From Lepidurus packardi (lineage: Eukaryota; Arthropoda; Branchiopoda; Notostraca; Triopsidae): a stretch of DNA of 64,000 bases. The notes beneath the pieces are model-generated. The model ran no database searches. It saw nothing but the letters and a program-made list of their open reading frames with translations, and had not been told where the DNA came from. The position numbers were made by a program, and so were the translations under genes. Where the stretch lies: positions 11,362,024 through 11,426,023 of the forward strand of contig JAKZAN010000001.1 of NCBI GenBank assembly GCA_023053545.1, written 5' to 3'. Shown here piece by piece: positions 1-11,474 of this stretch. The first letter of the stretch is position 1, and the number at the start of each line of letters is the position of its first letter.

Positions 1-950
1 AATCCACTTTGCGACTACTTCACGTAATAAAATAGAGCAAAGCAACAAACGAAAAAAATGAAAGGAAAAAACACTCACAGTTCCTATCCGCTGCAATATG
101 TTGCTTATTACAGTTCGCACATGTTGGCTCCTTTCCCACTCTCTTGTTTTCGCAGATTGTCGTGGCGTGTTCTCCCCCACAGTGCCCACATCTATCCCTT
201 GCCTTGCAGACAGAGCTGATATGCGCAAATCTTTGACACTTATAACATCTGATGGGTCTTGGTTCAGAGTGATGAACTTTATTTTTAGGTATCCTAAGTT
301 CAAATAGAATGGCAATTTGCCGTTTTCAAAAATAAGGTGGAAACGACTAATTGCCTCTTTAACTTTTCTCCCGTTATCTAATGTTCGCTCTTTGTACAGG
401 GGCTCTTACCAAGGCTCTTACCCCGACTAATCCTGCAAAATTCTCTTCCTCGATCTCCTTTTTAATCGCCCCGTATATGGTTACAATCCCGTGTTGCAGA
501 AACTTAGGTTTGGTTATCCTGGTCTGAAGGAAACCATTTTAAACCCTCCATCTTTTTCTGCATTCTCCGTCTCTAAATCCTGATTTTCGTCCTCCATATC
601 GGAGCTTTCCGAAATCTCCACTTCTTCGTCTTCTAAACCTGGTAAATTGTATCCCTGCTCGTCCCCCAGCTCTTCACTATGCCCTCCACCTCTCATCCCC
701 ATACAGTTTATAAAAATAATAAAAAAAAGAAAGAAAAGAAAGCGTTAGGGTAAAACTATTTTTTTTTAAAGATGCTAAATAAGAACAAATTGGAGAAAAA
801 ACTAGAAGTAGTATGAGAGAGCAAAAACAAAACAAAACTGGTAACTCTAAACTTGTCACTGGTTCCTAAAGGTTTTGCTGTACTTTTTCTTTCGATCTTT
901 CGCACTGCAATTCTGTAGAACCTGTCTGTTTGGAATCACAAATGGGAATC
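1..950 (-). mobile_element. 5' part of a Jockey/I-type LINE, antisense, cut by window edge
   Basis: The complement of this stretch matches the LINE sequence carried in the tandem units at 31.1-32.0 kb and the 5' region of the copy at 23.1 kb. The first 300 bases are antisense to the CCHC zinc-knuckle region of ORF1. Positions 514-702 encode, on the minus strand, the acidic ORF1 N-terminus that also appears at 23287-23480. The 5' end of the element lies near 950, where similarity to 23095-23135 stops. The element runs off the left window edge, so the endonuclease and reverse transcriptase parts are not visible. Non-LTR identity is from the family match; the copy is frame-broken. Confidence 0.75.
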
Positions 951-1325
951 CGAAGGCTCTACAAACATAATGCATGGTTTCTTAATGGCGTTAAAAATAT
1001 TGTCATAGAGGGCGTCGTGGTTCAAGCGCAAAACATAAGCAGTGTTAATAAACCAGCTATTACTTCTATCCAGTTCCTACAGAATAATTTTATTTAATAA
1101 TTCGATAATAATCAGAACCACTAAAAAATATCGAATCTCGAAAGAGCTCTACACACATGATACATGTTTTTCTTAAAAAACAGTGCAGCAAAAAACATAC
1201 ACTTAAGATTTGACCCTAAAAATGGGCTCGGACGGATTCAGCAGACGTTTTAAAAGTAGTTGGAACAGATCGATAAACATGATAATCTAAAATATTAGCA
1301 CTGGGCATATTTTACGGGATAACTT
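951..1325. other. no gene seen
   Basis: AT-rich stretch between the LINE 5' end and the 3' end of the Ly6 gene. It probably holds the Ly6 3' UTR; no ORF, RNA gene or repeat structure is supported. Confidence 0.4.
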
Positions 1326-1958
1326 TTAATTCCTTCTCCACAACCAAATGGCAAAGAGCGTAAGACTGGCTAAAGCCACGAGATTTAGCTGAGCCGTGTG
1401 GGCACTTAACTGAGATTGTAAAAAGAAATCGACATTAATTATCTGAACGAAATGTTGTCGCTTTGGCTTACTGTGATAAAATAATTGCATCTGTCGCCTT
1501 GACAGCATTCCGAACATGTCCAATCCAAGTACCAAATGCGCTCACAATGTGGGAGGGTTTCGTTCCAGGTCTTTTCGCAGAGAGTTTTCGTTGCACATCG
1601 CTTAGAGACGAAATACTGCTTATCAGCAGTAGAAGTCCAATAAGGATGACCTATCAAAATAATAAGAAACCGTAGTTATTAAGGGAAAAAAAAACATGAA
1701 AACGATCGCAAAATGTACTTACTTCCCCACGCTATTGTTGTAAGGCAGTAATCTTCGTCTTGCTCACAGGTTTTGATCGTTCGCAAACACTTCTCAGTAT
1801 TCCCATCCTGTTGGGTACAAACATAACATTCCAGAGCAGTACCTGGGCATACAGGATACGGTAGAATTATTTTATTTCTTAACTTAAGCTTGAAAACTGA
1901 ATGAGGTTTACTTACACGACAATATCAAGCAACTAAAAAAGAAAAGGCTGGGCAACAT
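1326..1958 (-). CDS. Ly6/uPAR three-finger protein, probably GPI-anchored
   Basis: Four coding exons on the minus strand fit with frame kept: 1916-1958, 1723-1842, 1472-1650 and 1326-1409. They give 141 aa. The first exon encodes a short hydrophobic signal peptide beginning MLPSLFFFSC. The mature part starts with the CYVC motif and ends with the diagnostic CCQGDRCN, with about ten cysteines between: the Ly6/PLAUR fold. The last exon adds a hydrophobic tail ending in WLWRRN, as expected for GPI attachment or a membrane anchor. Introns are 62-73 nt with GT-AG ends. In insects such proteins modulate ion channels or septate junctions, but no specific ortholog can be assigned. The start lies 171 bp from the divergent YAE1 start. 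Confidence 0.82.
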
Positions 1959-2129
1959 TTTACAAAGGAAGACTTAATATTTCAGTTAGATCTTAGATGT
2001 TACTTGAATCGCACGACGCTATTGCACCGCCATACCACACCCACAACAAAGCGAATCGAATCGCGAACTGCATTGACTTTTCAAGCCAAGTAGAAGGAAT
2101 GGAAAACTGGAAAGGAAAACGGTAGAAAA
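1959..2129. promoter_or_regulatory. shared divergent promoter of Ly6 gene and YAE1
   Basis: Only 171 bp separate the start codons of the minus-strand Ly6 gene and the plus-strand YAE1 gene, so both 5' UTRs and core promoters must overlap here. No clear TATA box is seen on either strand. The assignment rests on geometry alone. Confidence 0.5.
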
Positions 2130-2539
2130 ATGACACAAAACGAAGAAGATATGCATTTATCTATAAAAGCCCTTCATAAAATGACCGATACTACCTTCAA
2201 GGTAACACAGTGATAATCCTAAGTTCTTTTATAACCATTTTAAAGGACATTTACTGCGTAGGACGGGTACAGAGAAGGCTTTTCTGAAGGGCAAGATGCG
2301 GCTTTACAAGAAGGCTTTGATAAAGGTTATTCAGCTGGATTCAGCAAATCTTTTCAATGTGCTTACTTACGTGGATATCTCAAGTAGACAAAGCAAATAA
2401 TTTAAGTTATTTAATGCCAAATAACCATCAAACTTTTATAACTAGTGCTCATTTGCTCCAAGACATAACTAAAGATGATACTCGCACTCAGGTTGAAGAA
2501 CTCTTGGAAAGGCTAGACGAAATGGAGAATTCAAAGTAG
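2130..2539 (+). CDS. YAE1: YAE1-type deca-GX3 protein (Fe-S targeting adaptor)
   Basis: Three exons, 2130-2201, 2262-2383 and 2446-2539, separated by 60- and 62-nt introns, give a 95-aa protein. Exon 2 encodes the deca-GX3 signature: GYREG, then QEGFDKGYSAGF and LRGYL, with glycines at four-residue spacing. This is known from YAE1 and LTO1, which form an adaptor recruiting the Fe-S protein ABCE1 to the cytosolic assembly machinery. The conserved ALQ-GF spacing fits YAE1 better than LTO1. The second intron starts with GTAGAC, a weak donor, but splicing it out is the only way to keep the frame into the acidic C-terminal tail. The start is the first ATG, 72 nt before the first donor. Transcription converges on cofilin downstream. 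Confidence 0.75.
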
Positions 2540-2697
2540 CCATAGACTCCATTTTTTTATGAAAAAAAAACCTTGCGTTGTTTATGCACCTGTTAGTACT
2601 TGGCTGGTTTGCTTAGTTATATATAGGTATCGGTCAGTTGGTTCTTTTCCAAGTCCAAATACCATTTAGCGACCCAGTTCGGTACGATGTCTCACTA

Positions 2698-2703
2698 AAT
2701 AAA
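2698..2703 (+). terminator. poly(A) signal AATAAA for YAE1
   Basis: AATAAA on the plus strand, 159 bp past the YAE1 stop. It lies 45 bp from the opposing cofilin signal, so the two transcripts should overlap or nearly meet. Confidence 0.5.
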
Positions 2704-2747
2704 TATTAAGCCCGGTTACATCTTCCCTCTCTGAAGCATTAAACATT

Positions 2748-2753
2748 TTTATT
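2748..2753 (-). terminator. poly(A) signal AATAAA for cofilin
   Basis: The minus strand reads AATAAA here, 530 bp downstream of the cofilin stop. This would make 2.75-3.28 kb the cofilin 3' UTR, a stretch in which no other gene is seen. Confidence 0.45.
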
Positions 2754-3282
2754 CATTCAAGACAAAAAAAAAGACATTGTTCTAACTCATCCACATTCTC
2801 GACATTCGGCCCATGTAATCAAAGGGGCGAATCAAGACCAGAAAAAAAAGAAGGGGAAGCCTTTCACGAGTAGTGTTGCGTTGTCCATCAGGATATTACT
2901 GAAATGGCCGAACGGGAGCCAGAAATCAGAAATTAAATGACATAGAAGAAGTTGGGAAGAAAATTTTATAGTCCCCATTACCAGACGAGTCTCCAGTCAC
3001 GACACAATTGACGCCATTTTCGATCACAGTCGTTACGATGGAACTTGCATAACAAACTCTTGTGTGTGCTCGTGAACTGGACGAAAGGAAGCAGGCAACG
3101 GGGATCAAAATCATAAAGAATCCAAAAACATGTGGGGGAAATTCAGGAAGGGGTACGGAAATTAAGACAAGGCCAAAACGAAACCAAGGAAAAGGTTGGC
3201 GGAGGTGGAAAAAGGGAAAGAGAGGGGTGCTGGGGCGTGGCCAAAATCCATCCAATTTACTTCCCCTGGGATCTTTGATGCA

Positions 3283-5171
3283 TTACATGCGGTCCGTAGA
3301 TCGTAACTTCTCCTCCACAGCTTCCGGGGAGGCTTCCGAATGATCCGTGGCCTGAAAAAGGAGCGAAAAACCGTTAATCAATCATTCGGAAAGCTTTTTT
3401 TTCATTAATTTATTTTAAAAAGACTGTTACCTGGATATATTTGGCTACTCCAACAAGAGCCTTTTTCAAGGCGTCAAAACTGGAAGAGTACAACATCTTC
3501 TTCTTGACCTTGGCGTTATCCGGGCACCATGACATCAAGAAGAGCTTCTGCTTCTTGCCCTGAAACGCAATAATAACGAGTTAAGATCGAGATAAACACC
3601 TCAAACATGTTCGCACTTACCTCCTGGGTTCCCTGGCACTGGTGTGTGTACTCAAAATCGAAGAGTCCATAACGGCATTCGTGTTCGCCATCGCTAACTA
3701 CTTTCAAGTCATTCAAAAAGTCTTCGTAAGGAGCATCGCGACCACCTAAAGCAAAAAAAGACCAAAGATCAAGATTACTTTTGTTAGGCAATTGGTTTGT
3801 TTTTCACCTACCGGTCTTCTCAACATCGATAAACTTTTCATCCTTGATGTAAAAGACTACGTAGCGGTATTCTTTCTTGGACTTGATCTTCTCAAACGCC
3901 AATTTGCAGGCGTCTGTCACTGTCACACCAGAGGCCTGGAAAAAAGAAAGAAAATCATGAGAAATTATGACAAATTTTGGCATGTATGCGATGCCAGTTT
4001 CCAGATTATCGGCAAAGCTAGCGAATAGTCAAGTTCAGATCTTCCCCTGAGGCACTTCCGGGGTGGCGTCACAAACCACCTCATCGACGTCATGTCCTTC
4101 GACGCTTGATTGCACGTTTCAAAGCCAGGTTTATATCTTCACTTTCCTTCGCCTTCGAAATTGTCAGATAAAAAAGCTCACGACTACTGAAGATAAAACC
4201 TGTCATATGCGCTTATGTCTTGTAAAAGGAGCCCTTGCTCAAGTAAAAAGGGGGTTTATCGGTTCATATGCGGCAAAAATCGGGCTAACACACGGTACGC
4301 CGGCAAAGCGTCTTTGGGTGGATTCGTGTAGGACGGAATTGCTGGCAAGGGGGTAGAGTGAAAGCGAAAGTAGGGGAGAGGGAGAAGCGTGGAGGATAAA
4401 AGGCTGAAAACTAAGAAGACATCCATGACCATATATGGGCATCTTGCGCCGACTTCTTTTGGGGGGAAATAGAACTTAGACCGACAATATCCCCAACTTT
4501 TTGGGTTTTGAACAGCCTCACTAGTAGCTGTGGCAAATGAACGGACTCCCACGTTGTCAAAGTCTCAAACAACAGTATAGGACAGACATAAAAATAAAAA
4601 GAGGCCAGGTATTGCATAGCAAAGTATTGGTTGACGTCACCACTTTTTTTCTGAGCGCAGCGAGAGGGGCATTTGAGTCTTTTGGAAAGGAAAAGGAACG
4701 TGGAGCAAACAAGGACGGGAACTCGTGTCATGGTGACAAGGAGTCAAGCTTGATGCCATAACCTGTTCTATTGTTTTTTAGTTCATGACATGCATGTTAA
4801 CTCGCGGAATTTCGAATAGCAATAATAGTTACCGGGTAGCCTACAGAACGGTTAGTGACAGGGTAATATTCATTTTAAGTTGACGAGCAACCGGCAAAAC
4901 GGCCACGTTTTTGCTCCTAGAATGATTTTATTTCAAGTCTAGCATTCATTGTTGTCCAGAAAAAGACCCCACTTCCTTTCTGCTATCAATTGTACTGAAA
5001 AGTTGGGATTTATAACTGCAAAGTGTAGTAGAGATGAGATAACTAGATTTTGTTTGAACTGAAAGCTTTTTGCACCCGGCTCAAACAGCATTTGGAACAT
5101 TTGGCACACCAAAGGCGTTGTAGGAGCTCGAAAAGTTATTAATTGAAGGATACCTTGCAGTAACTTACCAT
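3283..5171 (-). CDS. tsr: cofilin/actin-depolymerising factor (twinstar)
   Basis: Coding exons are 5169-5171 (ATG only), 3812-3935, 3621-3745, 3431-3559 and 3283-3351, giving 149 aa, the usual size for arthropod cofilin. The protein begins MASGVTVTD, with Ser3 placed for LIM-kinase inhibition. It contains the ADF-homology core with KSKKEYRYVVFYIKD, the GTQEGKKQKLFLMSWCPD segment, and the actin-binding long helix around KVKKKMLYSSSFDALKK. Placing a 1.23-kb intron right after the ATG reproduces the known Drosophila twinstar structure, and a consensus GTAAGT donor follows that ATG. The product severs and depolymerises actin filaments in the cytoplasm. The large first intron probably holds regulatory DNA; no other gene is seen in it. 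Confidence 0.95.
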
Positions 5172-5918
5172 TTTAGACTAAGTGAATAAAGTAGGTAATC
5201 CTAAATCCGGAAAAAATGGCCCTTGCGGTGAAAAGTCACGAATTTCACTGCACAGCACGGACCAGAAAACGAACGAACATACAGGACACAAAGCTGAACC
5301 ACAAGCAAAGAGGCGGTGTATTGCTCCGCTAGGACTGGAAATGACGGCCCTGTTTGGAACCTGCTCTGTGATTGGTTGGAGCCTTCCAGCCTCTTGCCAT
5401 ATGTGGTCTGAAGCTAGAAAGGGCGGCCGACGCCCTAACCAAGAATACGCAACTAAATCGCTAAGTCATGCACAGTTTCAGCTAGGTTTTGCCACAACTT
5501 AAAGATCACAAACCAATATCTTCGAAAAATGCACGAACTGCAGTAGCAGAAAAGATTAGACCAGTAACTGCTTAGCGAAGCTGACGCCCGCCCTAAAGGA
5601 TGACTCACGAGGCGGGTTTTCAAACTGATGAGTAGATGCTCCCAGGTAGTCTACGGTGAGACATGAGATTTCTCAATCACCTTAATTATTTCATAATAAA
5701 GATAATTAAAGTCTCCTAAATCAAACTCCACGAGAACAGCAATTGAATGTGATTTTAATTAATTTAGTCTCATGTCTAAATATATTCACCCCAAATGACG
5801 TAATAAAAGACTAAAGCCCATCAACTTAAATGTCAAGAGACATGAAATCACAATAATAAATATAAGAAAATAATTCTAACGAAGCTTGAGGCAAAAAAAA
5901 GAGAGAAAAAAAAAGTAT
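5172..5918. other. cofilin 5' flank; no gene seen
   Basis: This stretch between the cofilin start and tRNA-Glu contains the cofilin 5' UTR and promoter. It shows GC-richer DNA to about 5.6 kb, then AT-rich DNA. No coding potential is supported. Confidence 0.4.
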
Positions 5919-5990
5919 TTCCCATACCGGGAATCGAACCCGAGCCTCCTGGGTGAAAGCCAGGTATCCTAGCCACTAGACCATATGGGA
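5919..5990 (-). tRNA. tRNA-Glu: tRNA-Glu (anticodon TTC)
   Basis: The minus strand folds as a 72-nt tRNA without intron. The acceptor stem pairs TCCCATA with TATGGGA plus an A discriminator. The D-arm contains the A box TGGTCTAGTGGCTA. The anticodon loop CTTTCAC presents TTC, and the T-arm holds the B box GGTTCGATTCC. No CCA is encoded, as expected for a nuclear gene. Minus-strand transcription would run toward GALT. Confidence 0.95.
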
Positions 5991-6028
5991 GTTGTAAGCC
6001 TACAGCTCAATTTTCTATTCTAAAGTAG

Positions 6029-7450
<1,422 letters not shown>

Positions 7451-7620
7451 TTACAAACTTCGCCACGTGATGTTAGCAGAATCACGTGATTCTCAAAGAT
7501 CATAATTTAGGATGCGAATGAACCGCGAAACGCGAACTCGGAATGAAACAACGCGAGTTAAGGTGGACCCAGAATTCAACTTCCGCGGGAAAAGCAAATC
7601 AGCGTCAAGGAGAAGACCCG

Positions 7621-8120
7621 CTTTTCAACAAGCCTATAGCCATAAATATACAATTCTGACTTTTCTTTTCCTTATTTCGGTGTTGGTATTATGAATATTT
7701 CCATATTTCCACGGAGTAACAGCAATAAAACCCGAAAAAACAACAACAGTAAAGCAACTGAAATAGTGTACGGACGGAACTTCCAAGGAGAAGACTAAAA
7801 TCAACAACACTAATGTTAAACAGCGCTAATGACGATAGTCTGACGAAGCACATAGATGCCGCTTTCCATCTTTACTTCCGTTGTTTCTATGCTGGGAGAG
7901 TCAAAGTAATTCCGTATTTTCTTGTAAATATGCATTATAAATATGACTCGGTATCTGGCCGTTTGGCGGGTACGAATTTCCAACAAGCCTACCAGCCACA
8001 AGTATACAATTCTGAGATGTTCTTTTCCGTATAGCCTATTTCATTGTTGGCATTATTAATATTTCCAGGGGGTAACAGCAGTAAAACCGATTCAAGCAAC
8101 CGAAATAATGTACGGACCGA
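7621..8120 (+). repeat. imperfect tandem duplication of the COX7A 5' region
   Basis: About 160 bp at 7621-7790 recur, with substitutions and small gaps, at 7979-8125. The second copy contains the COX7A start codon (GAAATAATGTACGG). In the first copy the same site reads GAAATAGTGTACGG, so the ATG has become GTG. The stretch between 7436 and 8107 has no other gene and must hold the GALT and COX7A promoters. Confidence 0.7.
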
Positions 8121-8404
8121 ATTTCCATTTTCCCAAAGATGCGTCACAAGGACGGAACTTCGGATCCATACCCGAATCTTTATTGAAGAAAATGCAATTA
8201 TTTCAGGTGAGAGGAGAGTGTGAAACGATCTAGAGTTATTTCTAAAATATTTTCTTGGTCTTTTAGAAAAACGATGGAGTATTAATACACTTGAAAGGCG
8301 GTACTCCTGACAAAATTCTGTTTGGTTTAACGGTAACATTGACAGCAATTGGCCTTGCGGGATGTGTGAGATTCTACTACGAATCTTCTTTTCCTAAGAA
8401 GTAG
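8108..8404 (+). CDS. COX7A: cytochrome c oxidase subunit 7A
   Basis: Two exons, 8108-8206 and 8267-8404, with a 60-nt intron, give 78 aa. The C-terminal half matches COX7A: VLIHLKGGTPDKILFG, a single transmembrane helix (LTVTLTAIGLAGCVRFYY) and the ending ESSFPKK, equivalent to the family ASFPKK terminus. The N-terminal part is the expected poorly conserved mitochondrial targeting sequence. The product is a small nuclear-encoded subunit of complex IV in the inner mitochondrial membrane. A duplicated 5' region lies upstream. Transcription converges with the FoxN gene. Confidence 0.88.
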
Positions 8405-8625
8405 AAAACGCTGAACGTTAACACAGTAGTGCAAATACAATTGAGATTTAAAAGAATAAAAAGACATAGGCAACAACTGTTTATCTCCCTTTTTACAAGC
8501 TCTACTTTCAGGCGAGTTTTCCCATGCATTCCTGAACAAAACATAGTCCCTCTTTCGCTTAAAGCAAAGATACAAGCCAAGAGAAAAAAAATACAAGTTA
8601 GTACATATTCACTCTTAAATTAATG

Positions 8626-8631
8626 AATAAA
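8626..8631 (+). terminator. poly(A) signal for COX7A
   Basis: AATAAA 222 bp after the COX7A stop and 82 bp before the end of the opposing FoxN coding region. Confidence 0.5.
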
Positions 8632-8712
8632 GGTTACTATTGCTGACATCCGAAGTTCTTTCGTATTTAAACTTCCCTTCCTTAAGAAAACACGCTGCAA
8701 GTAAACAAATTT

Positions 8713-10990
8713 TCATCTCGAACCTCGTCTCCCCTCCGCTGGTCTCCGCAACGGGTTTGTTGGAAGCTGCATTTCCTCGGTTTCGAGCTCGATTTGAGTC
8801 CCAACTTCAATCTCATTGGCCACAACAATAAATTCAGGGTCTTCCAGCTGATAATCCTCAGATTCGTCTGGGCTATCGTCGAAAACTTCCTGGGTCCCTG
8901 CGTAGTCATGGCAACGCAAAAAGTCCGGTGAAAACGACTCCGCAACCTTATTTCTCTTCTTCTCAGCGGCACTCAGCATTGCAGTACCATCGGAGCTTCT
9001 TTCGACCACGAACTTCACTTTTACTGGCCTGCCATCAATATAAATCTCACCTTCTTTGGCCCCACTTTCACCTAGATGCCCCAAAATGAATCAAAACGGA
9101 TCAAATTCATACAATGCATCTTTCCTAGATACTAAACTATATGTAACACGTTTACCTTTCGCTAACGCCAGCATGGCTGCTGCAGCATCCACATCAGCTC
9201 TGCGCTTGCGCGCCCCGTTAGCCTCCGATCCAGCAAGGCGCTTGCTAAGGAACGGAAACAGGTTGGGATCTGGCACATTGCTCTTCACAAGAGGATCCTT
9301 TGGCGATGAACTATCCGGGGCAAAACGAGGACGTCCTCGATGACCTCCATCCGAAAGGGAGGACGAAGACGATGTCCTGCCCGCGTACTTGCTATACGTA
9401 CGCGAAGAGGTGGGTAGGTGCACTTTCGGTGGCATTTTGATGACGGTGTCAGGTCTAGAGGTGAAATACAGCAAATAAGCACCAAATGAGGACTTAAAAC
9501 ATTGAAATTCCAGCAAAATACAATAAATTCCTACCCCAGTTTTGCGTAACGTGCTGGAGTCGTGGGTTTGCTTTCATATTGCCCCGTTGCAGTGGGCGTT
9601 TTGCACAAAGCAGCTAGTAAACTGGGTCTAAAGGCTGGATCAACCGTCCACAAGGATCCTTTGCCCATATTCTAGGCAGAAAAATGGAAATTTTAGGTTT
9701 TAGGAACAGATTTTACGAAGGATATTGAACATTACTAGTCGATCGACTTTTCGGAAGCATTTGTTAAGGGAAAGATTGTGTCTGACACTATTTTTCCATC
9801 CTGCCGATGCGTGGCGGAAGTATGGAAACTTATCAGCCATCCAGTTATAGATTTCCTTGACAGGCAAAGCTTTGTTGGGCGATTCTTCAATTGCCATGAA
9901 TATCAAACAGGAAAAAGAATGCGGTGGCTTGACATGCGTGTGAACCTAAGACAGAAAATAAGTTTAAATAAAACTTACATTAAAAAACACTTAACTTAAA
10001 AGTTAAAAATAAGTGTTAACTTTACATTGGGATCGTAAGTAACCGTGTTGGAAATCGCAGAAGTGTCAATCTCTTGATCCTTCTCTATTTCCAGAGATCG
10101 TTGTACTTCGGCTTGTAACTGCTTTGCATAGGCGAGTAATTCAGCGTCTTCTTCGTTGTCTTCTTCTGCCGAAACTTCGGAACTTTGGCTCGAGCTCTCG
10201 TTTACCGATTCTTTTCGCATGGGAGCACTGGACACAACAATGGGAACGTCGACTTTGATGTACTTGGACGCAACTTTGGGTGGCGTAATGCTTGCAGCTA
10301 AACAGATAAAACAAATTTTAAGTTCTTTTGCTCTCGTTTTGTTCTTTTCTAACGCTATAAACCTTTCAGAAAGTGCTGCGGTGGTTTTCTCATGGCTTGC
10401 TGGCTTGGCTGAACAGGAGTGGTCATTTTCATAGCTAAAAAGAAGACTTTAGACGTGAAAGTCTGCCTAACTCAATTACTTTTAAGAAGGTTCTTATCCT
10501 GAAGCCAAGATAAAGGTTTCAAATCTTCGTCTGATGGGTTGGGTTTGTCTTGGCCTAACCCTATGGGATCTTCTTCCAAGCCCAGCTCATCTGTTTCGGC
10601 AGCGACCCTTCCTGCTTCAGTTTCAAAAGATTCGGCGTCTTGCGAATTCTCAGAAGCTTCCGCTGTTTCTTCATATTCCAGCTCCTCTTGCTCAATCTTG
10701 ATAACACCTGAGGACTCGCATAAGGTTTCGTCCGTTATAATCTCTTCTCCTTCCACCAAAACGCACACTTCGTTTATGTTCGAATCCAGCCCCTTAAAAA
10801 CACATAAAACCGAATATTTACTATCAACAAGCCAACCCTTTTTAGTTTCAAGCCATACATTTACCATTGCCTGATACTGAACCATATTGTTCGGCAAGAC
10901 AAAAGTGCCGTCTTCCTTCTGCTCGACAATAACGGTTCGCGTATGATTAAACCCTGAGGATTTTTCTGGTCTCGCCTTCACTCCAGACAT
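8713..10990 (-). CDS. forkhead transcription factor, FoxN2/3 (CHES1) type
   Basis: Seven exons: 10480-10990, 10363-10434, 10026-10297, 9736-9945, 9535-9671, 9156-9454 and 8713-9071. They give 619 aa. The forkhead domain (about residues 289-345) reads [20 protein letters not shown], then LPVKEIYNW, and [15 protein letters not shown], continuing to [11 protein letters not shown]. This sequence is typical of FoxN2/N3 rather than FoxN1/N4. Upstream, [11 protein letters not shown] corresponds to the short FoxN motif before the domain. The product is a nuclear DNA-binding repressor or activator linked in other animals to checkpoint and growth control. The first ~100 residues match nothing I recognise. 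Start 10990 is the ATG; the longer frame above it begins with TTG only. Donors GTTTAT and GTAATG are weak but frame-preserving. Confidence 0.88.
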
Positions 10991-11246
10991 TCTCGATGCT
11001 CCTGATGTTTGTTTACAGAAGAAGAAACAGCTACTCCTCGACAATATGCGTCGATGAGCTAACTTGCAATGACAAAATACTCTCAATTAATTTGTAAACA
11101 ATATACTTAAAACTCCCTCACTTTAAATCTGTACACTTTTAACAGTCAAAAACGCAGACAGCAACGGCGTGTTTACTCGATTCGTGGCATGTCAACAGCA
11201 ACATCAGTGGAACCCTGGGAGCTTCATGAACAAGACGCAGACAACA

Positions 11247-11260
11247 GTTGTCATGGCAAC
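11247..11260. promoter_or_regulatory. RFX X-box-like motif upstream of FoxN gene
   Basis: The 14-mer GTTGTCATGGCAAC differs by one base from the perfect X-box palindrome bound by RFX transcription factors. It lies 257 bp upstream of the FoxN start codon, in the gap between that gene and the Tps1 3' end (10991-11474), where no ORF is seen. Function is inferred from motif and position only. Confidence 0.45.
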
Positions 11261-11474
11261 CGCTGGAAATGCCTGGCGCGCTTCGATTCAAGCCCGCTTC
11301 GTAAGTCCTCTACCGTCTAACTTCATTATTAAGCCACTACGCTAATGTCATGATTGATTCCTATGTATGATAATGTATTTCGGCCCTTTGCAAAAACTGG
11401 AACATTAAAACCGAAATTATAGCTAAACATCTGATAAACTGGCCTGAAAAGGGCAAATTTTTACGCGTAACATT

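Noticed and set aside
3062-3343. Plus-strand 93-aa frame over the cofilin 3' end
   Set aside because: It is antisense to the cofilin last exon and 3' UTR, low in complexity and Lys/Arg-rich by composition.
5182-5502. 106-aa frame upstream of cofilin as a gene
   Set aside because: No recognisable domain or splice continuity; it lies in the cofilin promoter region.
10991-11086. Longer N-terminus for the FoxN protein
   Set aside because: The upstream frame opens with TTG only; the ATG at 10990 is the first methionine.
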